This document shows positions 52,587 to 63,054 of a stretch of 64,000 bases of DNA, in pieces. Source of the stretch: Apodospora peruviana (Eukaryota; Ascomycota; Sordariomycetes; Sordariales; Lasiosphaeriaceae). A program made the position numbers and the translations under genes. The stretch is taken from the NCBI GenBank assembly GCA_033439685.1, contig JAUEDM010000008.1, positions 1-64,000 of the forward strand, in the 5' to 3' direction. Position 1 is the first letter of the stretch; every line of letters starts with the position of its first letter. Below the pieces are notes generated by a model, which was not told where the DNA came from, did not search any database, and was given only the letters and a program-made list of their open reading frames with translations.

Positions 52587-53216
52587 GCAACGCACCTAGG
52601 TTATGTTGTGTTATGGTAGGGTAGCTCAGGGTGGTGCAAAGACTGGCTGGCCGCTGATAATGTATGGAGCAGATGATGAAATGTTGGTTGGAGGAAAGAA
52701 GGCCTGCTTCAAATTTCAGCTCAAATTCAAACGCCGGCGTCTTGGGGGGCGGCGGTTAGCCCTCTAGGAGAAGAGCATGACTTACAAAGCCCAGAACGGC
52801 TGTGTAAGTAAGGTATATTCGAATCATCTACTACCTATTTACAAAGTTCAATTAGTCTTAGTTACAGATAATCACAAAGTCCATTTAAATTGTCTCTCCT
52901 CACTAGCATCTCCAGCTTCTTTCTTATAATCTTTTGGAATCTTCATTATTCAATTTTCCCACGGCGCAATCCAGTTATCCAACTCTACATGCCCCTTCTC
53001 CAGCCACTTCGCTAGCTGTTCCGGACTCCTTGCCGTGACGCGGATCCCAGTCGCGCGCGGCACACCCTGGGCTTCGACGGGGAGATTTGATCTCCAATGG
53101 GATCCATCTCGGGAGATGTCTGCCCGACCGCCCTGTACGGCGGGAAGACGCTGATCATGCCGGTTTCATGGCCGAGTGGCGCGCGCTCGAGCTTGAAGAA
53201 GTGGAGTGTTAGGGAG
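52587..53216. other. spacer with a minus-strand gene end cut by retroelement copy 2
   Basis: On the minus strand about 72 codons (about 53165 to 52947) read, in part, VEAQGVPRATGIRVTARS, then EQLAKWLEKGHVELDNW and IAPWEN before a stop. It looks like the C-terminus of a protein. The first two thirds are missing; 53217 is the LTR edge. I do not recognise the family. Confidence 0.4.
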
Positions 53217-53426
53217 TATCACGGCTCAACCTTGTGGTAGCTATATTATCGATGTGGTTGCACGACCAACCCAAGGACCCTGGCTAGCAAGCCGCCCTTA
53301 AATAGGGACTGGTTGGTTCGTGCACAGCGCTAGTACCATCAAGTCCTGTGATGCCGTCCAGGCCACCACCAGCCTGCCAGAGTACCTGGCAGCTGTCAAC
53401 GGCTGTCACGGTCTAGTCCCGTGACA
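53217..53426 (-). repeat. 3' LTR of copy 2 (210 bp)
   Basis: Begins TGTCACGG and ends CCGTGATA on the element strand. It interrupts a minus-strand gene end at its left side. Confidence 0.9.
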
Positions 53427-53686
53427 CTACCCCCCCTTTAAGAAGAGGCTCCCCCTGAAAGAAAAATGAAAGAAAGAAAGAAATCTAGAATACAGTCATT
53501 GTCAATTGCCGTCAATTTGGCAGATGACGCCATTTCTCCTCCCGGTCGCAAGTCGTCATTTGGCGTCTCGATTGCTTGCGCGTTTGCCGGGTCAATTGTA
53601 GCCCCTTTTTCGTGGTCTTGTCCCTTTTCCCTGGGTCAGACACCGCTTTATACTTTTTTTTTCTTTTTTTACTATGTCTCCGTGCG

Positions 53687-56600
53687 TTATTCCCATCTGC
53701 CAGATCGTGTCGCCCCCTGCGTTTTTGCTTTTACCTTCTTGGGCAACCCGTAAGGGGGTTCGGTACCGTGTCGTTTGTGAAACTTGCGCAATATGTCGGG
53801 CTCGACTTCCTTCATCTCTCCAGCTGGTTGCCACGAAGGTGCGTGTGGCTCTTTCCGCTTGATCTTGTATATCCACCGGCCATTGTCCGCCTTCCCGTAA
53901 TCCAGAATATTGTCAAATTCCCACTCGACGCGGACGGCTTCCTTGCCGTCATCAGAGTGCGTGGTGATTCGTCCATGATTTGCGATCACATCCTGCTCCT
54001 TCTGCCCTGGGAAACGGACAAGTCTATGATATTTGAATTTACTGACGTGGAAGGAATTTTTGACTCTCATGTTATCTGGCAACTGCAGCCAAACCGTGTG
54101 GCTGTCAGCCTTCAAGACTTTGAACGGTCCCTCCCATTTGGGTGTAAGTTTTCTCATTGGCGTCCTGTCTCCATGTTCGTTGTGTCAACCATAACTAGAT
54201 CGTCTTTCCTGTACACTGGTGCGTCGGTTCTCTTCTTGTTTGCTGCAGCCTCGTACCGGTCTTGTGCTTGCATTGACAGTGCCGTGATATAGTCGAGAAT
54301 GATCTTGAATCGGTTGGCAACTTTTGTCGCTCTGAAGTATTGCCGTCTTTTGTTGTTCTGGCATATTGGATGTAGGAGGTTTGGCCGGCTCAACTCCCAC
54401 TCTTAGGTTAAAACCATAGTTGGCGAAGAATGGCGAGACTGTCGTTGTCTCCGACATCGTGTTGTTACATGCAAACTCAGCTATTGGTAGCCATCTTGCC
54501 CAGTCGTCTTATTTTCAGTTGACATATAGACGTATGAACTGTTCTAGTTCTGCATTCAACCGCTCGGTTTGTCTGTCCGTCTCAGGGTGCCAGGCCGAGG
54601 ATGGCTTCAACGTCACTCCCAGTCTCCTGCTCAGGGTTGTCCAAAACATGGATACGAACTGTGATCCTCTGTCAGAGATGATCTTGTCAGGGATGCTGTG
54701 CAAGGAGTACACCCATTATAGGAAGGCATCTGCGAGTTCGTCTGCGTCCATTGTTTGTATAAGCATAAAATGTCTCATCTTTGTTAGTCTGTCCACGACC
54801 ACCGCGATGTGCTTGTACGTAATGCCGTTATATTCTGATTCTGGGAATGCTGTTATGTAGTCGACTGATATGTCTGCCAACGGCTTGAACGGTATTGGCA
54901 GTGGCTTCAAGAATCCTGGCGGTGCTGCCTTTGGTGTTTGGGTTTTCTCGCAGGCGAGGCATCCTCTGACATATTTCTCGACGGATCTGCTTAGTCCTGT
55001 CCACCAATAGACTCTATTCAGCAGGTCAAGCGTCTTTGTTCTGCCGGGGTGTCCCCCTGGTCCCGGGGTGTGTGTACGGCGCATAATCTGCAGCTGTAAT
55101 TCGTGGTCCTCCGGGTCGACGATTAGTCTGTCTCTAAAGTAGACTCTGCCATTCAGTGCTTTGCGTTCAGCAATTGGGACTCTGACTGCTTTCCTAACCG
55201 ATGCTGGCCATTGTCGTGCATTGCTGTCGATCAGTGTCTTCAACATGTCTTGCAACAACCTCGATTGCGCATAAGACGAGTCGATCAGCTCATCTATCGG
55301 TTTAGACATGTCGACCTGATATAGGCGTAGCTCGTTGTTCTTCAGCCGCATGGTCTCCAACATAATGGGGTCAAACTTATGTGGTTCAATTAGTGGCCGT
55401 TGTCTATTTGTCAATCTGCTGTCTTGTGCATTCTGTGGCACGTCCTGTGGCTTTCAGCTCAAGGCGTCTGGTCTGATATTGGCTGCTCCTTGTCTGTAGG
55501 TAATTCTGAAATTTAACCTAGATAAGAATGCTGACCATCGCATATGTCGGGGCGTTAGCTGTTTAGTTGTGGCGAACGTCTGCAAGTTCTTATGATCGCG
55601 GTTATGATCTCGATTGTACTACTTGCTCCTTCCAGCTCAGGTTGCCATTCCTCCACTGCTTTGACTATTTCCAGCAGCTCCTTGTCGTATATGTCGTAGT
55701 TGCATTCTGCTACATTGTGCTTTGAAGAGAAGTACGCAACTGGGTAGAAGAATTCGTCGTCTCCTTTCTGGGACAGTACCCCCCCTGCCGCCCAGTCCGA
55801 AGCGTCAACCTCTACTACTGCTGGTTTCTCCCAATCGTAGATTCTAAGAGCTGCTGCGGTCCCGAACGCTATTTTCAGTGACAGAAATGCATTCTGGCAC
55901 TCGTCTGTCCAGTCCCACAGGACATCTTTCTTTGTCAGGTTTTGGAGTGGTTTCGTGATGCCGGAGAAATTCCGTATAGATCTGCGGTAGAAGTTGGCAA
56001 AGCCGAGGAATCGTTGGAGTTCTTTCCTTGTCGTCGGTGGTTGCCAGATCTTATAGCTTCCACTTTCTTTGGGTCCATCTCGATTCCTCCCGGGGTAATG
56101 ATCAGTCCCAGGTATTTTGTCTTAACCGTGTGGAATTCGCACTTATGGATGTCAGCTTGCAGTCCGACTGCTTTCAGTCGTTTCAAGACCTCCCGGATAT
56201 GCTTGACGTGTTCTGCTTTAGTCTGTGAATATATCAAGATGTCGTCTAGGTATGCGTGACTGACACGTCCAGCATGTCATAGAGTAGGTCATTGATGTAA
56301 TTCTGGAATGTTGACGGTGCTCCGCATAGGCCGAAGGGTGTAACGAGCGACTCATTCAGGCCGAACCTGGTATAAAGGCATTGAGCCACTCGTATCCTGC
56401 CTCAATTCGGATTCTGTTGAAGGCTGCAATAATGTCTAGTTTGGTGAATATTTTCACTTTGCAAATGGCATCCAGTGTCTCCCTAATCAAGGGTAATGGT
56501 TATCGCCCCTTAATGGAGATGGAATTCAGTCCTCTCAAGTCATGAAAGATTCTCACGCCGACGCCTGGTTTCTTGGCTAGCAGAAGCGGTGACGCTACTG

Positions 56601-57091
56601 TCGACTGTGACAGTCGAATAAATCCTTTCTTGTGGTTATCGTCGAGCCATCTCTTCAGCACTTTCAGGTCTAGTGGTGAGAGTGGTCGGGCCTTGTGGTA
56701 TGGCAATTTGCTTCCTGGAATGATCTCGATCTTGTGGTCGTACGGCCGGTGTGGTGGTAGTTTGTCTGCTTCTTGCGGTTCGTAGGAGTCCAGCAAGTCG
56801 TGGTACTCTTTAGGCACTACTTTCTTGGTTTGTTCGGGTGTTGTGTAACCCCTGTCGCTTTCTCAAAGAATGTTAATGCGTCTTCATCGAGATTTTGCTT
56901 AAAGCTAGCTTATCTCCGTAACACAAGTCGACGAAGTCGTGTAGTTCAACCGGTAGCACTTCCTTGTATTGATTTGGATCTCCCTTGCCCTGTAAGATCT
57001 CTTGGAAATCGCTCTCTCGTAATCTCGGCATCTCTATGTCTGGTTTGTCGGATTGTACAGCTCGCTCCAGCTCCTCCATAATTACCATCAT
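53687..57091 (-). pseudogene. RT-RNase H-integrase-chromodomain region of copy 2, broken
   Basis: Homologous throughout to the intact frame of copy 1 but split into at least seven frames: 57091-56873, 56817-56500, 56237-55935, 55441-54716, 54712-54515, 54457-54154 and 54157-53687. Breaks are small indels (for example a lost base near 56255 next to the YLDD region) and stop codons (for example before 54712). Integrase zinc-finger residues (GGHPGRTKTLD, CLACEKTQT) and the chromodomain are still readable. No enzyme can be made from this copy. Confidence 0.9.
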
Positions 57092-57106
57092 TATCTGGAC
57101 CTGTGG

Positions 57107-58100
57107 CTATTTGGCCACTGTCATAAACGTTGCTGCGTTCAGTTGCTTGATGTTTGTTGGATCCATTGGTCCCAGATCTGGAACTCCGTTCCGTAAATCT
57201 GGTTGGTGTGACTGTAGCGGAGCTTTTGCTCGTGGAGCTGGTAACCACTGTGGTCCTGCTCGTCGTGCTGGTTCCGGGTGTGTTGCCACCAGATTTGAAA
57301 TTATGCGTGCTCTTGCATGAGGAGGTGCTTGAGTCCATCTTGGCTCTGCTCCCGTTGTTGACATCTTGTTTCGTAATTCTATAATGCGTTCTTGCTTACG
57401 CTTTTCCCGCCATCGTGCCAGCTGTGATTCAGAGCGTTTCCCATGCTCTGGTCCTTCTGGCTCGGATTCTGGCGTGTCTTCAAGCAAGTTATTCGGTTTC
57501 TCTACCTGCCATGGCTCTCCTCGTCCTCTACGTCTTCCAACATGACGGTACGGCTGATATTGCTGGCTTGAATCCGGTGTTTTCCAGGCTGGGGGCTTGA
57601 CGCAGGTGTTCCGGTAGATCTGCTGGGAAGCATCGTTCCTCGCAGCATTGTTCCACGATAAGCCCATCGTAACCCAGTTGAGGTTGGGGTTATGTCGGTT
57701 TAGCCACGGCAGTCCCAAAATAACTGGGTGTTCCTCTGCAAGATCTGTCACGAAAAGTGGTAGAGTTTCCTTATGGTGACCGATCCTGACACCCATGACC
57801 ACGTATGTTGTAACCAAGCATTTGAATTTTCTGTTCGCTAGGTTAGGATAGTCTGTGTTGCTCTAAGTTGTGTGTTCTGACATACGTTTTACCGATGAAT
57901 GCCAATCCTGTGCATCCTGAATCCACTAGTCCAATGGTTCGTAGTTCACGCTCGCCGGAGAAGAGGGATAGTGAAAGCAGTATTTATTTTTCTGGTTTTT
58001 TGTCTTGTCCTATAACTCTAATGACTAGTCGGTGAAGACCTAGAAGTGTCTCGTAATACTCTCTTCCTCGTGGTTGCTCCCATATGCGATTTTGCATAGG
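57107..58100 (-). pseudogene. protease frame of copy 2, broken
   Basis: The C-terminal 236 codons (57817-57107) are open and end TFMTVAK then UAG exactly as in copy 1. Near 57840 about 14 bases are missing relative to copy 1, which removes the reading frame before the DSG active-site region (upstream, around 57900-57925). The same UAG precedes the RT frame. Confidence 0.85.
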
Positions 58101-58102
58101 AG

Positions 58103-59740
58103 CTAGGTTCCCTGGCCATTATTGTCCTCAAAGGGGTGGAAAACGCTCTGTCTGTTGACTGTGCCTACGACGCGGCCTGTATTGCCAGTGTTGACGCTGT
58201 TGCTATCATCGTAGTAGTCGTTTGAGTAGTTTGAGTAGTCGTACTCGCCGAAGCTCGCGGCTCGGACGTCCTGTCGCACTGGGAATCCTCCGCTTCCTCC
58301 ACGGCCACGGGGCGCGCCGTCTCGGTTGTTGTTGAAGCCTCCGCGTACGTCATTGTTTCCGGGGTTGGGATGGCTACGGCAGTCTCGTGCCAGGTGGTTG
58401 GGCTTGCCGCAATTTATACACAGGTTGTTGATGAATCGGCGTCGCTTCTCTTGTCCGTTGATCCTGGCGATCATCAAACCGTCGATGCTAGTATCCATCT
58501 GATCGCCTCCCTGTGTCGTTGTCTTGTCTGTTGAGGGTGTCTTATATCCGTCCTTCTTCTGGTTGCTAGTATTGTCATCAACTCGGTTCATATGCTCTGA
58601 ATTCTCCAGGTTAGATGCGAGGATAGAGAAGTGGTCCTTCCAGCCGACCCAGTCGTCGTCTTTTGGCTTCTTCATCTGGTTCTGGTTCAACTTATCCAGC
58701 TCCATGCTAACCTTAGCTTTAAGGCTGCGGACTAGCCTCGAAGCATCGTCATAATCAAGGTTGTCAAAGAGCTCCGTCAGTCTGGTAACAAAGTCTGCCC
58801 AGAGCTTATGCTTCCCTTCCATCTTGAGGTTGTTGAGCTCTTTCTGGTAGGTTCCCGACATGTCGAGGGTCATATATTTGTTCTTTAGCTCCTTCATCAG
58901 GTCCTTGCCTGTTTTCCACTTCCACTTATCGTCATCCTCAGGATTGTCCCGAATAATTGCGATGTCCTTAGAGACAGCCTTCCATGCGCTTCCCTCAAGG
59001 AGGCCGGCAGCGTGTAACAACTTGTTATGCTCCGTCGCAAAAGTAGACTTCTCCTGTGCCCATTTGAGCAGAATCTTGTCATGCCAGTTCTCGAATTGCT
59101 TCAGGCGTTTCTCTGCGATTTCCTCTGAAGCGTTGAAAGCTGGTGGGTTATCAACTAAGGCCTTCTTAGTTCCGGATGAGGTAGTGGTCTTGTCGTTTAA
59201 TATGCCGATCAGGTCTTGTTGTTGCTGGACTTGCTTCTGAAGGTCCTTGATGCGTTCCTCCCTGAGTGTCTTAAGGAGGAGAGCCTCCTGGAGCTCGTCG
59301 TTCAGACTGTCGAACTGACTGGTTTTCATTCGGACTTCCTGTTTCAACGACTGTTCCTGAGCCACCTGCGTTGTAATCATGACGTTCATCACGTCCAGGA
59401 CGATCAGTCCGGCGGGGTCATCAGTTATGGTGCGAAAAGCATGTGCGAAGTCGTAGCCTGGTGCCTGGAGGTTCTTCTGGGGGTCTGCCTTCTGGTAGTA
59501 CTCGCCAAATCGTGTCATCAGCGCAGCCAGAGCGTCCATATCGTGGTGGGTGAGGATACGTCGGCTCCATGCGATGTGGTTGTCTAGAGTGGCTGTACCG
59601 GCTATAAAGTCCGGGATACCACTACCGTAGTCGATATTAGGCTGGGGCTCCTTGCTGATTTTAGGGATCGTCTTAGGGGCCCAGGTATTGCCGGTGGCAC
59701 TGCCGCCTCCAGCATTGCTGGCTCCTGGTGCGCTCGACAT
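58103..59740 (-). CDS. retroelement Gag, copy 2, intact (545 aa)
   Basis: Starts MSSAPGASNAGGG at 59740. The order is a disordered N-terminus, a helical region, a coiled coil (DLQKQVQQQQDLIGILND), the retrotransposon-gag domain (MKELKNKYMTLDMSGTYQKE), and a CCHC zinc knuckle CINCGKPNHLARDC (C-x2-C-x4-H-x4-C) for RNA packaging. A Gly/Arg/Asp-rich tail follows. It ends with GQGT and TAG at 58105-58103. The frameshift hairpin seen in copy 1 is conserved at 58103-58076, but the heptamer has changed to GGGAACC by a 3-base loss, so -1 slippage should be weak or absent here. Protein could still assemble particles for other copies. Confidence 0.88.
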   Translation of the reverse strand: MSSAPGASNAGGGSATGNTWAPKTIPKISKEPQPNIDYGSGIPDFIAGTATLDNHIAWSRRILTHHDMDALAALMTRFGEYYQKADPQKNLQAPGYDFAHAFRTITDDPAGLIVLDVMNVMITTQVAQEQSLKQEVRMKTSQFDSLNDELQEALLLKTLREERIKDLQKQVQQQQDLIGILNDKTTTSSGTKKALVDNPPAFNASEEIAEKRLKQFENWHDKILLKWAQEKSTFATEHNKLLHAAGLLEGSAWKAVSKDIAIIRDNPEDDDKWKWKTGKDLMKELKNKYMTLDMSGTYQKELNNLKMEGKHKLWADFVTRLTELFDNLDYDDASRLVRSLKAKVSMELDKLNQNQMKKPKDDDWVGWKDHFSILASNLENSEHMNRVDDNTSNQKKDGYKTPSTDKTTTQGGDQMDTSIDGLMIARINGQEKRRRFINNLCINCGKPNHLARDCRSHPNPGNNDVRGGFNNNRDGAPRGRGGSGGFPVRQDVRAASFGEYDYSNYSNDYYDDSNSVNTGNTGRVVGTVNRQSVFHPFEDNNGQGT

Positions 59741-60112
59741 TGTACGATATGTTGTACGTGTCGTTATTGTTGCTGTGCAGTCTATGCCCCGTTGTCTTTA
59801 TTTGTCTTTGCTGTGCAGTCTATGCTCCCTAACCCCTTTTTTGTGTTTTTATTTTTTTATTTTTGTGCGTTGCTGACTTTCTGCGTAACGTGTGGCGGTC
59901 TTGGTTGGGTGGGTCTTAGTGTTCTTGGCGGTCTGTCTAGCTTTGGTAGGGGAGGGGTGCTTCCTGATGAGAATGTAGTGCTGCACTGCGCGGAATTGTG
60001 CCGCCGCTTCTCGGTCAAATGTTGTGATTCTGGTATCTTCTTGTTGCGCGTCTTCTGCGCTTTTGTATGATGGTGTTGTCTCTCAAATTGTCGTAATGCG
60101 CGCGTTGCAGTT

Positions 60113-60124
60113 GAGGTGCAACCA
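60113..60124 (-). other. candidate tRNA primer-binding site of copy 2
   Basis: TGGTTGCACCTC begins two bases inside the 5' LTR end on the element strand, the usual position. It would pair with a tRNA ending GAGGTGCAACCA; I cannot name the tRNA without a search. Confidence 0.5.
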
Positions 60125-60126
60125 AC

Positions 60127-60317
60127 TATCACGGCTCAACCTTGTGGTAGCTATACTGTCGATGTGGCTGCACGACCAACCCAAGGACATAGGGGACTGG
60201 TTGGTTCGTGCACAGCGCTAGTACCCCGTCAAGTTCTTGTGGTGTCGTCCAGGCCACCATCAGCCTGCCAGAGCACCTCGCAGCTATCAACAGCTGTCAT
60301 GGTCTAGTCCCTTGACA
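60127..60317 (-). repeat. 5' LTR of copy 2 (191 bp)
   Basis: Matches the other two LTRs but lacks about 25 bp in the middle, and its first bases read TGTCAAGG instead of TGTCACGG, breaking the terminal palindrome. Confidence 0.88.
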
Positions 60318-60479
60318 ACTCGTACGACCTTTATCGGGTGTAACCATAATATAGTCAATTGAATTAACCCCCTGCTTCTCAATGGAATCTAGCCCCTACT
60401 AACAACGTCTCCACTTTATTTTGTATGGGGGATTCAACGGAATGTACTCCATTCCATCGCCGCATTTATAGATAGGGTA

Positions 60480-60535
60480 AGGCCCTTTAGGCTTAGTGCC
60501 TCCGGACGGAATAAATTCCATCCATCCATCCATCC
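60480..60535 (+). repeat. 56-bp 3' end of the LINE family, solitary
   Basis: AGGCCCTTTAGGCTTAGTGC and the following bases through AATAAATTCCATCCATCC match the tail of the LINE at 42160-42213 with two or three differences. No LINE coding sequence precedes it, so it is an extremely 5'-truncated insertion. Confidence 0.8.
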
Positions 60536-60575
60536 CAAGATAGGGTATGAATGGGAAATAAAATATGTTTCTCTT

Positions 60576-62498
60576 TCACTGAAGCGCTTGCCCAACCTGT
60601 ACAGTCACGTTCACAGGCAAGCTCTCCTTGAAGTCAATGCAAAGAATGCTGTCCTGCCTGCTCGCTTCCAGTGCGGCCACCCAAGAGACATCTTCCACCT
60701 CAAGCTTGACATCAAATTTCTGAGGAGTCTCGCGCACTTCCGTGTCAGGTGGCGTTGTTGTGGTGGCTGCTACTCGGCACCGGATGGCCTCATTCACCGT
60801 CGAGTCCCCGACAAAGAGAACAAGAGTCTTTGTCATATGAGCGTCCGTGTACACGTAGTTCATGATGGTTTGCATGACTGATGCCTCATCGGTAAAGTGC
60901 GTCCGACCACCCTGACTGTCGTTGTACTGAAGCCAATCCTTTGGAGATGTCGAACCGTCGTATTTTCGCGCAAGGAAAAGGATCTGCGCGAAGAACTCCC
61001 AGGTTATAAATGGCTCCTCCGCCCAAGTGCTGTCGATGCATGTTGTCTTCCATGGCAGAACAAAGTGGACTCTGTCCAGCCAAGAGGGGTGGCAGCGAGC
61101 TCCTCCGTTGAACGGATTACGCCCATTTGTTCGACGAAGACGAATTCCCAGGTAACCTTCATTACTGTCCCACCGTTTCCCACGCAGGGTGAAGGATTGA
61201 GTAAGTGGGTTCCATGAATCCTTGGGCCCAGCATCGAGACCATGAAGGATGATATTCCGTGGCAATAAAGTCTGAAACTTCAGACTGGAACCAAACTCAT
61301 GCGCGTCGAAAGTTTTTGACGGGTCGGCCACGAGTGCCATCTCCTGTATTGGAGCACATCCGAGGGTGGTGTCCGTGTCAAGAATCGGCTCACCGGTGGC
61401 AGCGCCCATGCGAGCATATGTATTGCCGACTTGGGTAATCGGCATCCACATTCTCGGGTAGGATGACCCACGACCACTCTCGGCTTCAAGTTGAAACGAA
61501 AGATCAAGGGATAAGAATATCTGGTCCCCCTGGCCTTTCAGCGTCGATATCCTGGGACATGTAATGCGAATATACAATCCGTCCACATGAACCCGATAAC
61601 CGAGCGCGTCGGTTCCTCTGTGGTAAACCTTTTTCGCCGTCTGAAAGAGCCGCATCATGGGGTGATCGAATGCCCTTGGGTGCGGTGCAAGGACCCCACA
61701 GGCTGTAACCGCCTGCTCTCCCTCGATACTCATGGCGTCGTCATCCTGGGCGGCCGGAAGCTTCCACGCAAGGATCGTCAAGTCTTGTGTAGCTTCCAGG
61801 ATTGCTCTCTGCAACCGCATGAAGGCCTTGGTCCCGCCTTCTCCGTACAGAAGCGGCATATTGACGTCAAAGATACCGAACAGACAGTAAGACATGTCCT
61901 CTGGCCGGGTGGTCTCCCTCCTCGAAGCCCAGTACATCCGCTGTGCCACCGGAAACACAGCATCGTCAGGTTTGAAATTCAAGAACCCGGCTTTGGATAT
62001 GCCGGACACGTCCTGGATTGCCTCCCAATGTTCCTGCTTTGTCCCCCTGAACAGCCAGTCAGAGTCATACAGCTCGAGAACGGATGGAGCGATTAACTCT
62101 TGCAGTGTCCAGCCCCGCCTAAACCATCGGCACTTTTCCAGGTCCTGCGTCTTGAACCCAACACTCGGGCGCAGATCGGAAAGTTGTGCAAAGCAGACTG
62201 TCGACTGCGCGTACCAGTTGAACATGGAGTTGATAGCTTCTGACAGTTCCGCGCTTGAGGACTTGTCGATACAACACGTGTCTATCCAAACATATTTGAG
62301 ACCTTTATGCCGGGCGAGACGGCATGTTTCACGGATCTTGATGAAACCGGCTTTCTTCTTGACCGCGGGACTCCAGTGCACCATGTCCTGAAAGGTGACT
62401 TCTTCTGCCTCCCAGGTGTGGGACAAGATGGCGTAATCGACGGAAGACGGGTTGAAGAAGTCCTCGAATTCGAGGGTTTCGGCGTTGATTAGTCGCAT
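60576..62498 (-). CDS. HET-domain protein, HET-E/HET-D-type N-terminus (640 aa)
   Basis: Intronless. I start it at the ATG at 62498 (MRLINAETLEFEDF), the typical MRLIN start of this subgroup; a frame 16 codons longer is open. The HET domain spans about residues 20-250: YAILSHTWEAEEVTFQDM, GLKYVWIDTCCIDKSSSAEL, SEAINSMFNWYAQS, WFRRGWTLQELIAP and the trailing RPEDMSYCLFGIFDVNMPLL. In HET-E relatives this is followed by NACHT and WD repeats; here a different ~380-residue C-terminus with no recognised domain follows. It is the second HET gene in the window and is unrelated to the first except in the domain. No break is visible. Confidence 0.9.
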   Translation of the reverse strand: MRLINAETLEFEDFFNPSSVDYAILSHTWEAEEVTFQDMVHWSPAVKKKAGFIKIRETCRLARHKGLKYVWIDTCCIDKSSSAELSEAINSMFNWYAQSTVCFAQLSDLRPSVGFKTQDLEKCRWFRRGWTLQELIAPSVLELYDSDWLFRGTKQEHWEAIQDVSGISKAGFLNFKPDDAVFPVAQRMYWASRRETTRPEDMSYCLFGIFDVNMPLLYGEGGTKAFMRLQRAILEATQDLTILAWKLPAAQDDDAMSIEGEQAVTACGVLAPHPRAFDHPMMRLFQTAKKVYHRGTDALGYRVHVDGLYIRITCPRISTLKGQGDQIFLSLDLSFQLEAESGRGSSYPRMWMPITQVGNTYARMGAATGEPILDTDTTLGCAPIQEMALVADPSKTFDAHEFGSSLKFQTLLPRNIILHGLDAGPKDSWNPLTQSFTLRGKRWDSNEGYLGIRLRRTNGRNPFNGGARCHPSWLDRVHFVLPWKTTCIDSTWAEEPFITWEFFAQILFLARKYDGSTSPKDWLQYNDSQGGRTHFTDEASVMQTIMNYVYTDAHMTKTLVLFVGDSTVNEAIRCRVAATTTTPPDTEVRETPQKFDVKLEVEDVSWVAALEASRQDSILCIDFKESLPVNVTVQVGQALQ

Positions 62499-63054
62499 GT
62501 TGTTGGGAACCTGGCAGACTGAAGTATGCGGCTTTGGTTGGATCAAGACTGGGGTTATCTTCGAAGAGACACAAGATGCCCAACCCCGCCTGAGTCCTCA
62601 GCCGCAGATGACTGAAGGTACCAAGAGAAATACGTGGGGGTTGTGTGTTTGAGCGAGCGTGGGGGCACTCTTTAAATAAGCGGTGATGTTAATAACAAGA
62701 ACAATTGAGTCGGACAATGGCATCTGATTACGAAAACAGCTCCTCGTGAGTTTGCTCAGTTCCCTTTGGAAGAATGACAGCAGTACCTTGGGTGCATCCA
62801 AACGATTCAAGAAGGGCAGCCACGGCAAAAAGAATTGATCAAGACAGATCTTATTAGTTCTATTTACCTGCATATTATCTCTCTCGTGTCCTATAACTAG
62901 CTCTCATTATCATGGACTCATTCGGTTTGTTCAATTCATCTCCAAATGCTGAAGCTCAACCCATCAACCGTGCAGCACTGCCGCTCATAGAAAGTCATAT
63001 CATCGTTCCTTATTGTCATAATCATTTCCTCCGCCACTTAAGAACAACGGGAGT
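62499..63054. other. spacer upstream of the second HET gene
   Basis: No gene seen. TATTTAAA on the minus strand near 62676-62669 is a weak TATA candidate for the HET gene. Confidence 0.45.

Larger units (their letters stand above)
53217..60317 (-). mobile_element. Ty3/gypsy chromovirus retrotransposon, copy 2, both LTRs (7.1 kb)
   Basis: Same element and orientation as 25295-32293. It has both LTRs (60317-60127 and 53426-53217), a primer-binding site, an intact gag (59740-58103), a damaged protease and a heavily broken RT-integrase region. The two LTRs differ by several substitutions and a deletion of about 25 bp in the 5' LTR, so insertion is not recent. The 5-bp flanks (GGGAG left, ACTCG right) do not match, so the target duplication has been lost or the ends were rearranged. 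Confidence 0.9.

Noticed and set aside
25295..60317. Segmental duplication covering more than the retroelement
   Set aside because: Similarity between the two copies stops exactly at LTR edges or at 32293; flanking sequences differ.
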